This document shows, one piece after another, positions 8,301 through 14,483 of a stretch of DNA of 53,589 nucleotides. Made by a program: the position numbers and the translations under genes. Below the pieces are notes generated by a model, which was not told the DNA's origin, did not search any database, and saw nothing but the letters and a program-made list of their open reading frames with translations. Each line of letters starts with the position of its first letter. The stretch's first letter is position 1. The DNA lies in contig CAKUPH010000004.1 of the NCBI GenBank assembly GCA_934675115.1, forward strand, positions 1-53,589. The letters run 5' to 3'. Source of the DNA: an uncultured Oscillospiraceae bacterium (GTDB lineage: Bacteria > Bacillota > Clostridia > Oscillospirales > Oscillospiraceae).

Positions 8301-11223
8301 GGACGTGCTGACCCGCAACCGGCGGACCATCGACGCGCTGATCGAGAAGTACGGCGCCATGGAGCAGACCAGCGCCGCGCAGCAGGAGGTGCGCCTGCCC
8401 CGGCAGATCGACAGCAAGACCAAGACGGCGGGCTTCATGCAGACCGCGGCGGCCGCCAAGGTGACCAACGAGACCGTGCAGAACGAGCTGGCGGCGTCCA
8501 TCCTGAACGGGGACGCCGGGGCCACCTATGTGCCGGTGGGCGACAAGGGGACCATGGAGCAGGTCAAGCAGGACTTCGAGAAGCGCGGCATCCAGGAGAT
8601 GCAGGCGGACTGGGACGCCATCGTGCGGACCGGGAAGGGCACCGGCAAGTTCGGGCAGGTGTCCAAGCTGGACATCGCCAAGGCCGAGCAGCTGTACGTA
8701 GAGGCCTGCAACAGCAAGGACGTGGCCACGGCCCAGCGGCTGGCGGCGGAGATCGCCGCGGTGGGCACCCAGGCGGGTCAGACGGTGCAGGCCATGACGC
8801 TGCTGAAGAAGATGACCCCGGCGGGGAACCTCTACTACATCCAGAAAGCCGTGGACCGGCTCAACAAGAACCAGTCCGGCAAGCATCAGGACATCACCAT
8901 TGACCCGGCCCTCGCCAAGAACCTGCTGGAGGCCAACACACGCGAGGAAATCGACACGGCCATGGACGCGCTGATCCAGAACCTCGCGGATCAGGTGCCG
9001 GTGACGCTGGGGGACAAATGGAACGCATGGCGGTATCTGGCCATGCTGGGCAACCCCCGGACCCACATCCGCAACGTATTCGGCAACGCTGTTTTCGTAC
9101 CCGCGCGGCTGGCCAAGGATACCATTGCACAGACGATGGAGCTGGCGCTGCCCAAAGAGCAGCGGACCAAGGGCTGGGGCTTCACGAACAAGGCTACGCT
9201 GGAGTTCGCCCGGCAGGACGCCAAGGTCATGGAGGACACGCTGCGGGGCGGGGGCAAGTATAACCCCGCGGACATGATCCGGGACAAGCGGCAGGTGTTC
9301 AAATCGAAGTGGCTGAACGCTGCGGAGAAGGGCAACTCCGACGCGCTGGAAGTGGAGGACTGGGTATTCCTGCGCACTGCCTACACCCACGCGCTGTCCG
9401 GGTATCTCAACGCCCGGGGCGCGGATGTGGCCACGCTGAGCGGCGAGGGCAGCACCCGCGAGGGCCGGGCCCTGCTCAACCAGGCGCGGGATTACGCCGT
9501 GCGGGAGGCCCAGCGGGCGACGTACCGGGACTTCTCGAAGCTGGCCAGTACCCTCAACAGCCTGAAACGAAACAGCGGCAAGGCGGGCAGCATCCTGCTG
9601 GAGGGTGTGCTGCCCTTCACCAAGACCCCCGTGAACATCGTCAAGCGCGGCATGGAGTACAGCCCCGCCGGTCTGGCTGTCGGTGTTAAGCATATGCTGG
9701 CCGACGTCAAGTCCGGAAAGGTGGATGCCGCGACCGCTATCGACGAGCTGGCCGCAGGTATGACCGGCACCGGCATCGCCGCACTCGGTGTGCTGATGGC
9801 CCACCTCGGACTGCTGACCGGCGGCCAGGGGGACGACGACAAGGATCAGTTCAAGAGCCTTCAGGGCGAGCAGGAATACGCTTTCAATATCCGGTCCGAG
9901 GACCTGAAGAAGATCCCCCTCGTTGGGGACTGGCTGTCTCTGCACATCGACGACACCAGCTACACCATCGACTGGATGGCACCGGTGGCACTGCCGCTGT
10001 TCGTGGGTGTTGAGTTCTATAACCGTATGTGGGGAGATAAAAAAGCAGGCCCGGAGGTGGACCGGCCGGACGCCATCATGGACAGCTTCACCACCATTCT
10101 GGAACCGATGACGTCCCTGTCCATGCTGGACGGGTTGAACCAGACACTGTCCGCTAACCAGTACGACAGTGAGGACAATCGCCTGTTCAACATTATCAAG
10201 ACCATGGCGGTCAGCTACTGGGCACAGGGGGTGCCTACGCTGTTCGGACAGGTGACCCGGACGATAGACGGCAGCCGACGCAGCACTTTCACACCGAAGG
10301 ACATGGGCGATGTAAAGAGCTGGCTGAACCGGACGTGGCAGAGCAGCGTTCAGGGGAAGATCCCCTTCTACGAGGAGGGCAAGATGCTGTACGTGGACGC
10401 CTGGGGCCGCACGGACACGGAGAGCAGTATCGCGGCCCGGGCCATCGAGAACTTCCTGTCCCCCGGGTATGTGAGTCAGCTGAACACCACGGACGTGGAC
10501 GCAGAGCTGACCCGGCTGGCCGAAGCCACCGGAGATACCGGCGTGTACCCGGACAAGGCGAAGAAATACTTCTCCGTGGACGGCGCGCCCTACGCCATGA
10601 CGCAGGACGAGTATCAGGCCCACCTCATCGACCGGGGACAGACCTCTTACCGGCTGGTGAGCGACATCGTCCACAGCGAGGAGTACACCGGGCTGACGGA
10701 GGACGAGAAGGCCAAGGCCGTGAAGCTGGCGTATCAGTACGCGGCGGACCTTGCCAAGATGCACACCACGGAGACGTATCAGCCCAGCGAGAAGTGGATA
10801 AACAGCATGACGGAGTTCGTGGACCGGGGCGGCGACGGGGCGGAGTACCTAATGCTGAAGGCGAAGGCCAACGGCTCGGTGGCGGAGGCTGCCTATGCGG
10901 ACAACAGCGTGGACGTCGGGACACTGACCGAGCTGGTGTACCAGGAAGTGAACACCTTTGCAGACAGTTTCACGGACCCCTACATGAAGGGGTACGAGTA
11001 CGTGATGGACGAGAGCCAGCAGGTGAAGTTCAAGTCCATTTACCGCGAGAAGCTGGAAGAGGGGATGGCCGAGCTGGTGGACAGCGAGGAGTACAGGACC
11101 GGCGACGTGGAGACGCGCAAGAAGCTGATCAGCGACCTCAAGACGCAGGTCAATGCCGACACCAAGCGGGATATGTCCGATTGGCTGTTCTACCAGGACA
11201 TCTTCTCGACGCCGAAAGAGTGA
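2377..11223 (+). CDS. Giant phage polyvalent protein (two HExxH peptidase-like motifs, ART-like, MuF-C-like, membrane-type C-terminus)
   Basis: 2,948 aa in one uninterrupted frame. Modules in order: a helical N-terminus; four AQETT repeats at 726-745; a zinc-peptidase-like motif GHELTHA (HELTH 913-917); a second one, PAHELVHAM (HELVH 1207-1211); about 1340-1650 an ADP-ribosyltransferase-like module of the polyvalent type (TPEFQQWF..., VFLRGD, SRGIFFSQ, DYIVRDSGQVKSVHNIGTFD); about 1662-1835 a MuF-C-like module (NPVMILDS, GNPVIAAI); long helices; and from about 2215 a segment (LGNPRTHIRNVFGN, then LPFTKTPVNIVKRGMEYSP) with hydrophobic stretches. Such 'polyvalent proteins' (family described by Aravind and colleagues) are thought to enter the host with phage or plasmid DNA and disarm defences. 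Being last in the late block, it may be an internal virion (ejection) protein. Domain names are by motif reading, without profile support. Confidence 0.8.
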   Translation: MASSFLRRQAQQQAERIDKEFGSTAYGGTKSKVGAAPASTPPQSSTTTKSTNAQKQVNPVSQLKPGALSGTWKPTYGTNQMAQTNERQRAAAETQKKMWNAVLLQGYKNSQSGGKSSALTKIESGTPGNLMSRGTKKSASPDFGGKLDEMSYQDLEKLDELTQRQAAALDPRQNPEEYDAAVRRGQSIRQRAKQAREEQLGKASAGKVAAGVGWKGANEIASSVSSALAAAENLIMKPMEWLTGDDTLSDYGLFNKWNQSIQEEGQHFSETYDPEFAKAGRVGELLGKYGPATIAAIPQAVLAYATAGQSLAAQSTTAGVLSAGAAAQSTGLVGTLSTAAREMVKSPQYWASFFTTVGKDYEQALSDGASEMSAYTYATVNSLLNALVEIGGGGIDELPDETKGFVRNWVETMLDEGKEEVIQGAVAQLVQNVIYNKGNALASLTGEDAVVNPDRMVQEFLGGAVVGGVLGGAQMGANHAMRYVYDTQTGKQVQMSQTQYDLVQAGMTYDAQSESYTKAAQIARNLNGSGGAVVSSKDIGELYRLMRSEAAQYGPQAAGTRTQAAQAVENAAAEMNGGTAAKVMNPMASVWQDSAGLDAAGADAAAEVAERVMNGDTTLTNREIEKLKLQDAGMRSAFEQATGVELPEILNRSEAVKTVREMAESRKSQIEAEQQRVSDVARQMAEQAAQAEQAAQARRAQADEQAQTILNEAVAQEEQARAEAPAQETTAQETTAQETTAQETTTQEQGVRLSDGSTRSREEFVRQYMDEHPGVSEDVAQAKYADAVLLNEMGQAYPVTQAAQKAQESARGAGVSTDTGTAQTQNTAAQGRHSVAPDAQANAQTQGQATKAQEWTVKNANYVLGKKKGGPTVELDFSMDSTENGYYDADTNTIKLNGNKLTNQQAIVYTLGHELTHAADVRDSGALVNQLLDFAEKTYGAEGLEQRMDTTRETYIRFYMSQGLDRTAAEAKCSTEFISQEVAADVMRGVFLDTGGLYQLARENSSLLSRARDLASDVAQRLTAQMNGGAEEATSARAQYNELTRLVSKMDRALRQNRAGDTMKAHEEVRSSVDGREEQSGTVSRTDEVAGERRDDRPRGGSAVLEERSGAEDVEGVQQPGASGVSEEAGRTQDEIVNWRREHEITPAEGTPSADAQKYVREHGVDAAIIDTEAMTARGNPYGFTRSGVIYMGADLPAEYRVQVPAHELVHAMKQLGHAPYLDIMDSFSSELILSQDTMRALDVVTRHRGYTGSFLDLPADKIRNVYDEFIATAYGGYARDHARGIEVCSTMLVDPEGFFQKVESTLNQFKNRDTTKDRRFSVDSFDGGIDQDRVREIAATPEFQQWFHDDSGELTNEDGTPKVFLRGDAHSGATKFYSGGEARSRGIFFSQNMDTARIYGARDLPEAAKSQVQEFVPRVVESWSEAQKFVAEGLRDNVRLEKDGRRWVLSTRADAGWHEIALYDPTPEGLAEFNADYDADLKSWNEVEDYAKENFAEDYSAEYLPDGVSILEKGEWQEFNSYANTKAGLAKFNAEYGDAVQQNNVVNPGYTQVFLSAQNTLVLDAEGRKWNNVDGAGLTTDDYAEQAWADGYDMVIVKNVQDGNAQGQWAFDEYDQYQRQQVPITDYIVRDSGQVKSVHNIGTFDAADPDIRYSVSSKDIFAKQVDSALDEDLSENRHNALYIRDTPNLLGEVGLGDLPLCITAKHVQNMVTDKGENSSWHGLSRGLVKRLPELLSNPVMILDSYTKPGDVVVVTSAVDGDGNPVIAAIHPNGEATVDGQTGPANFITSVYGKENFWSWVENNAKHGNVLYWNEKKSQTLAALAGVQFPGNSAQSGSNGNARAVNGRVQFPSIMPQHSGTQTALPKALTALDSDTIIRQHKGYVKENIPERRFSVDDKDKIKTGGNTGNVNPDTGYERGSVADSFARIWNTGDRKSALSMLEQAAQTLAQAEAELAEQRQNELVSKVFRPKLTEDVLTRNRRTIDALIEKYGAMEQTSAAQQEVRLPRQIDSKTKTAGFMQTAAAAKVTNETVQNELAASILNGDAGATYVPVGDKGTMEQVKQDFEKRGIQEMQADWDAIVRTGKGTGKFGQVSKLDIAKAEQLYVEACNSKDVATAQRLAAEIAAVGTQAGQTVQAMTLLKKMTPAGNLYYIQKAVDRLNKNQSGKHQDITIDPALAKNLLEANTREEIDTAMDALIQNLADQVPVTLGDKWNAWRYLAMLGNPRTHIRNVFGNAVFVPARLAKDTIAQTMELALPKEQRTKGWGFTNKATLEFARQDAKVMEDTLRGGGKYNPADMIRDKRQVFKSKWLNAAEKGNSDALEVEDWVFLRTAYTHALSGYLNARGADVATLSGEGSTREGRALLNQARDYAVREAQRATYRDFSKLASTLNSLKRNSGKAGSILLEGVLPFTKTPVNIVKRGMEYSPAGLAVGVKHMLADVKSGKVDAATAIDELAAGMTGTGIAALGVLMAHLGLLTGGQGDDDKDQFKSLQGEQEYAFNIRSEDLKKIPLVGDWLSLHIDDTSYTIDWMAPVALPLFVGVEFYNRMWGDKKAGPEVDRPDAIMDSFTTILEPMTSLSMLDGLNQTLSANQYDSEDNRLFNIIKTMAVSYWAQGVPTLFGQVTRTIDGSRRSTFTPKDMGDVKSWLNRTWQSSVQGKIPFYEEGKMLYVDAWGRTDTESSIAARAIENFLSPGYVSQLNTTDVDAELTRLAEATGDTGVYPDKAKKYFSVDGAPYAMTQDEYQAHLIDRGQTSYRLVSDIVHSEEYTGLTEDEKAKAVKLAYQYAADLAKMHTTETYQPSEKWINSMTEFVDRGGDGAEYLMLKAKANGSVAEAAYADNSVDVGTLTELVYQEVNTFADSFTDPYMKGYEYVMDESQQVKFKSIYREKLEEGMAELVDSEEYRTGDVETRKKLISDLKTQVNADTKRDMSDWLFYQDIFSTPKE
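4552..4611 (+). repeat. Tandem 15-bp repeat encoding (AQETT)x4
   Basis: Four in-frame copies of a 15-bp unit (GCNCAGGARACCACN) encode Ala-Gln-Glu-Thr-Thr, followed by a degenerate TQEQ. It forms a flexible linker in the giant polyvalent protein between its helical N-terminal part and the first peptidase-like module. Copy number may vary between relatives by slippage. Confidence 0.9.
5536..5564 (+). promoter_or_regulatory. Candidate sigma-A-type promoter inside the polyvalent gene
   Basis: TTGCGC (5536-5541), exactly 17 nt, then TACAAT (5559-5564). It lies about 27 nt upstream of the nested start codon at 5591. The same -35 hexamer with 17-nt spacing is seen at purA, and TACAAT is used at two hydrolase genes in this window. 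Chance occurrence inside a coding region cannot be excluded. Confidence 0.45.
5591..5812 (+). CDS. Small gene nested out of frame in the polyvalent gene
   Basis: 73 codons in the +2 frame, wholly inside the 8.8-kb gene (frame +1). The GTG start at 5591 has a perfect AGGAGG (5576-5581) nine bases upstream, and an in-frame ATG follows at 5597. The product (starts MEEKSNLEQFLELTKLL, ends KSSTGDESMK) looks like an ordinary acidic, soluble, helical protein. The overlapped part of the giant protein (about residues 1072-1145) is instead a disordered-looking run of Arg, Glu, Gly and Ser, as expected if it was overprinted. A promoter-like pair lies just upstream. I do not recognise the family. Its place between the two peptidase-like modules makes a modulator or immunity role possible, which is speculation. 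Confidence 0.6.
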   Translation: MSMEEKSNLEQFLELTKLLGNDEMIDPEEEAQFWKSEAGQKMSRAFNSPEHREFLRKLDELRTKSSTGDESMK

Positions 11224-11231
11224 TAAAGGAA

Positions 11232-11264
11232 AACGCCGGAGCGGGATTCCGCTCCGGCGTTTTT
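11232..11264 (+). terminator. Intrinsic terminator ending the prophage late operon
   Basis: A 12-bp perfect stem (ACGCCGGAGCGG with its complement), loop GATT, then TTTTT, nine bases after the stop of the giant gene. Confidence 0.9.
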
Positions 11265-11489
11265 GCGTATCAGCCTGGCAGGGCTTTGAGTGGTGCAACA
11301 GTGTGCAACAGTTTCGGGGATTTTGGCCCCGATTTTCGCATTTTTCAGCCTGTTATCAGGGGCGAAGAATAGCCAGCCGGAATGGCTGGAGGCGTTGGGG
11401 GAGTAGGGGTGCGGGGGGGTGTGGATAGAGCTGACTATAAAAAGTTTACATAAAGTTTCTGGAAATCGGTAGATACGGGGCATATTTTG
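11265..11489. other. Prophage-to-chromosome boundary, no gene seen
   Basis: About 225 bp without a credible gene. It holds a tandem direct repeat GTGCAACAGT at 11293-11302 and 11303-11312, a small hairpin (TCGGGG 11314-11319 with CCCCGA 11327-11332) followed by T-rich sequence, and a G-rich run near 11397-11422. Phage genes lie to the left and housekeeping genes to the right, so the attachment site should be here. I cannot identify its core because the other end of the prophage is not in the window. Confidence 0.4.
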
Positions 11490-11518
11490 TTGACAGGCCA
11501 CAAAAGGACCGATATAAT
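11490..11518 (+). promoter_or_regulatory. Promoter of ftsEX
   Basis: Consensus TTGACA (11490-11495), 17 nt, TATAAT (11513-11518), about 57 bp upstream of the ftsE start. Confidence 0.85.
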
Positions 11519-11575
11519 GTAACTAATCGTGTAAACCCGCGATCGTTCCAGTAATTACAAGCGAGGGCTTGCTTT

Positions 11576-12256
11576 ATGATAAGATTGATCGACGTTCACA
11601 AGGAATACGGCAACGGCACCGAGGCCCTGAAGGGCATGAGCCTGCGCATCGAGGATGGGGAATTTGTCTTTCTGGTGGGGCCGTCCGGCTCCGGAAAGTC
11701 CACCATCATCAAGCTGCTGACGGCGGAGATCCGCGCCACCTCCGGCCGGGTGATGGTCAACGGCTATAACCTCAATAATATCCGGAACTGGCAGATCCCC
11801 CACATGCGCCGGACACTGGGGGTCATCTTTCAGGACTTCCGGCTCATCGACAAGAAAACGGTGCGGCAGAATCTGGAATTTGCCATGCGGGTCATCGGCG
11901 CGTCCAGCCGGGAAATGCGCAAGCGCATCCCCTATGTGCTGGAGCTGGTGGACCTGAAGGACAAGCTGGACGCCCACCCCGACGAGCTGTCCGGCGGCGA
12001 GCAGCAGCGGGTTGCTATCGCCCGGGCGCTCATCAACAACCCCCAGATGATCATCGCCGACGAGCCAACCGGCAACCTGGATCCCCAACGGTCGCTGGAG
12101 ATCATGACCCTGCTGGAGCGCATCAACTCCATGGGCACCACCATGCTGGTGGTCACCCACGAGAAGGAGCTGGTCAACCGTTTCTCCAAGCGGGTCATCG
12201 CCATTGAGGACGGACTGATGATCAGCGACGGTCAGGGGGGCTATTACAAGCAATGA
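11576..12256 (+). CDS. ftsE: Cell-division ABC transporter ATP-binding protein FtsE
   Basis: 226 aa, normal length for FtsE. Walker A GPSGSGKS is at 35-42, the ABC signature LSGGEQQR at 138-145, Walker B IIADEPTGNLD with catalytic D162-E163, and a conserved switch His in VVTHE. FtsE forms a cytoplasmic ATPase dimer with FtsX. In Gram-positives the complex does not move a solute but transmits ATP-driven movement to peptidoglycan hydrolases outside the membrane. The stop codon overlaps the ftsX start (ATGA at 12253-12256), so the two are translationally coupled. An M23 hydrolase follows, matching the usual partner arrangement. The ATG at 11576 lacks a strong Shine-Dalgarno. Confidence 0.95.
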   Translation: MIRLIDVHKEYGNGTEALKGMSLRIEDGEFVFLVGPSGSGKSTIIKLLTAEIRATSGRVMVNGYNLNNIRNWQIPHMRRTLGVIFQDFRLIDKKTVRQNLEFAMRVIGASSREMRKRIPYVLELVDLKDKLDAHPDELSGGEQQRVAIARALINNPQMIIADEPTGNLDPQRSLEIMTLLERINSMGTTMLVVTHEKELVNRFSKRVIAIEDGLMISDGQGGYYKQ

Positions 12257-13143
12257 GAAAACAGATCAATCTGGGCTATTTCGCGGCGGAGGGCGCCCGG
12301 AGCATCATCTCCCACGGGCTGATGTCCTTTGCTGCCGTGTGCATGATCATGGCCTGTCTTATCATCATGGGTTCCTTCTCTCTGGTGGCCCTGAACGCGG
12401 ACAAGATGCTGGGCCAGCTGGAGAGCGAAAACGAATTCCTCGCCTACATCGAGGAGGGCTATACCGACGAGCAGATCGCGGCGCTGGAGAAAAAGATCGA
12501 GGCCGTCCCCAACGTGAGCAAGGTGACCTTCATCTCCAAGGAGGAGGCCAAGGCGGCCTATCTTCAGGGCCGGGAGGACGACGGGCTGTACGCGTCCCTG
12601 CCGGACGACGTGTTCCGGGACCGGTTCTCCATCCACGTGGCCGACCTGACGCAGTTTTCCCAGACGGTGGATGCGGTGACGAAGCTGGACGGCGTGGCCA
12701 ACTACCGGGCGGAGTCGGAGATCGCCGACGGCTTCGTGATGGTGCGCAACGTGGCCTCCGCACTGGCCACCATTCTGGTGGTCATTCTGGTGGTCATCTC
12801 GCTGTTCATCATCGCCAACACCATCAAGCTGGCCACCTTCACCCGCCGGGAGGAGATCGCCATCATGAAGATGTGCGGCGCGACGAACTGGTTCATCCGC
12901 TGGCCCTTCATCTTCGAGGGACTGATCCTCGGCCTTGTGGGCGCGCTGCTGGCGTTTTTCCTCCAGTGGGGCATCTACACGGCGCTCTATAATGCCATCC
13001 AGTCCAGCGGCGCGCTGACGCTGTTTGCCATGATCACCTTCAAATCCATCGCGTGGCCGGTGCTGGGTGTGTTCCTGTTGGCCGGAGCGGTCATCGGCGG
13101 CTGCGGTTCGGTGTTGGCTATCCGCAAATTCCTGCAGGTCTGA
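12253..13143 (+). CDS. ftsX: Cell-division permease FtsX
   Basis: 296 aa, four membrane spans: about residues 20-45, then three near 172-195, 219-243 and 265-288. A large extracellular loop (about 50-165) is the part that contacts wall hydrolases or their coiled-coil activators in the FtsX family. The C-terminal part carries the FtsX/MacB-type permease signature (TFTRREEIAIMKMCGATNWFIRWPFIFEG). It starts inside the ftsE stop codon and ends 13 bp before the M23 hydrolase gene, forming a three-gene operon under the consensus promoter at 11490. Confidence 0.93.
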   Translation: MRKQINLGYFAAEGARSIISHGLMSFAAVCMIMACLIIMGSFSLVALNADKMLGQLESENEFLAYIEEGYTDEQIAALEKKIEAVPNVSKVTFISKEEAKAAYLQGREDDGLYASLPDDVFRDRFSIHVADLTQFSQTVDAVTKLDGVANYRAESEIADGFVMVRNVASALATILVVILVVISLFIIANTIKLATFTRREEIAIMKMCGATNWFIRWPFIFEGLILGLVGALLAFFLQWGIYTALYNAIQSSGALTLFAMITFKSIAWPVLGVFLLAGAVIGGCGSVLAIRKFLQV

Positions 13144-13156
13144 GGAGGACAACGAC

Positions 13157-14377
13157 GTGAAAAAACGAACTCAACGCATCATTGTCATCATTCTGGCCGT
13201 TGTGATGCTCCTGTCCGTTCTGCTGCCCGCCATCTCCATGATCTCCGGCGCGGCGGTGACCAAGGACGACATCAACAAGCTCAAGGACCAGATCAGCGCC
13301 AACTCCGCCCAGATCAAAGAGGTGGAGAAAAAGCTCAAGGAGGTTCAGGGCAACAAGAACGACGCCCTTCAGCAGAAAAAGCTGCTGGACCAGAAGATCG
13401 CCCTGCTCAACGCCCAGATCTCGGACACCGAGGCGGTCATTGAAGAGTACGCGGGCCTGATCGAGGAGAAAGAGAGCGAGATCGCCACGCTGGAGGCCAA
13501 GGAGACCGCCCAGTACGACCTGTTCTGCCGTCAGGTGCGGGACATGGAGGAGACGGGCAGCGTGTCCTATCTGTCCATCCTGTTCTCCGCGTCCTCCTTT
13601 ACGGAACTGCTGGACTACAGCATGATGATCTCCGAGGTCATGGAGTACAACAACGGCGTCATCGACGCGCTGAAGGCGACACAGGAGGCCCTCAAGACCA
13701 CCAAGGAGGAGCTGGAATCCGACAAGGCGGAGCAGGAGAGCCTGAAGGCGGAGCAGGAGGCCAGCAAGTCCGACCTGCTGACCCAGGAGGCCAAGGTGGA
13801 CAAGCTCATCAAGGAGATCAAGGAGCTGGAAGCCGACTATCAGGCGGAGCTTGACAAGTACGAGAGCGCCTCCAAGAAGCTGGATGCCCAGCTGGCGGCG
13901 GCGGAGAAGAAGTACAAGGAGCAGCTGGCCGCGCTGGAGGCCAAAAACAACGCCGGCAGCGGCGAGTGGTACTGGCCGCTGCCGGGCCGGTACTACATTT
14001 CCTCCACCTTTGCCTACCGCAAGCACCCCATCACCGGCAAGTGGAGCCACCACACCGGCAACGACATCCCCGCCCCCGGCGGCACGGAGATCCACGCGGC
14101 CAAGGACGGCGTGGTGACCGACGTGGGCAAGAACAGCGTCTACGGCAATTACATCCAGATCTCCCACGGCAACGGCTACTCCACCTTCTACGCCCACATG
14201 AAGAGCACCGCCATCGTCAAGGAGGGCGCCACCGTGAAGCGCGGGCAGGTCATCGGCTACGTGGGCACCACGGGCTATTCCACCGGTAACCACCTGCATT
14301 TTGAGCTGCGGGTCAACGGCACCCGGGCGGACGCACTCAAGCTCTATCCCAATCTGAAATTCACCTATTCTTATTAA
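13157..14377 (+). CDS. Secreted coiled-coil M23 (LytM) peptidoglycan endopeptidase, FtsEX partner
   Basis: 406 aa from GTG 13157, chosen because GAGGAG sits just upstream. The frame stays open further upstream inside ftsX, but there is no signal sequence there. An N-terminal basic/hydrophobic segment (RIIVIILAVVMLLSVLLPAI) is a signal peptide or anchor. Residues 40-265 form a long two-part coiled coil, as in EnvC/PcsB-like proteins that dock on FtsX. The LytM domain (about 272-400) has the zinc ligands H299-x3-D303 and H379-x-H381 (HLHFE). Because these residues are intact, the protein should be an active hydrolase and not merely an EnvC-type activator. Gene order ftsE-ftsX-M23 supports control by FtsEX. 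Confidence 0.9.
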   Translation: MKKRTQRIIVIILAVVMLLSVLLPAISMISGAAVTKDDINKLKDQISANSAQIKEVEKKLKEVQGNKNDALQQKKLLDQKIALLNAQISDTEAVIEEYAGLIEEKESEIATLEAKETAQYDLFCRQVRDMEETGSVSYLSILFSASSFTELLDYSMMISEVMEYNNGVIDALKATQEALKTTKEELESDKAEQESLKAEQEASKSDLLTQEAKVDKLIKEIKELEADYQAELDKYESASKKLDAQLAAAEKKYKEQLAALEAKNNAGSGEWYWPLPGRYYISSTFAYRKHPITGKWSHHTGNDIPAPGGTEIHAAKDGVVTDVGKNSVYGNYIQISHGNGYSTFYAHMKSTAIVKEGATVKRGQVIGYVGTTGYSTGNHLHFELRVNGTRADALKLYPNLKFTYSY

Positions 14378-14385
14378 ATGTGACG

Positions 14386-14421
14386 GCGGGGCGCGGGAGA
14401 TTTCCCGCGTCCCGCGTTTTT
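14386..14421 (+). terminator. Terminator after the M23 hydrolase gene
   Basis: GC-rich inverted repeat (gcgggGcgcggga / tcccgcgTcccgc) with loop GATT and a TTTTT tail, nine bases after the stop codon. Confidence 0.8.
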
Positions 14422-14483
14422 CAGGCAACTTTTGAAAACCTGTGCTATACTCTATAGCATATCCTTCGGAAAGGAAGCGTGCA

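Noticed and set aside
2377..11223. Tape measure protein
   Set aside because: Length would fit, but the peptidase-like, ART-like and MuF-C-like modules and the position after the lysin gene do not.
11430..11450. WalR-type site ahead of ftsE
   Set aside because: Only one half-site (TTTACA) is present; the second repeat at 5-nt spacing does not match.
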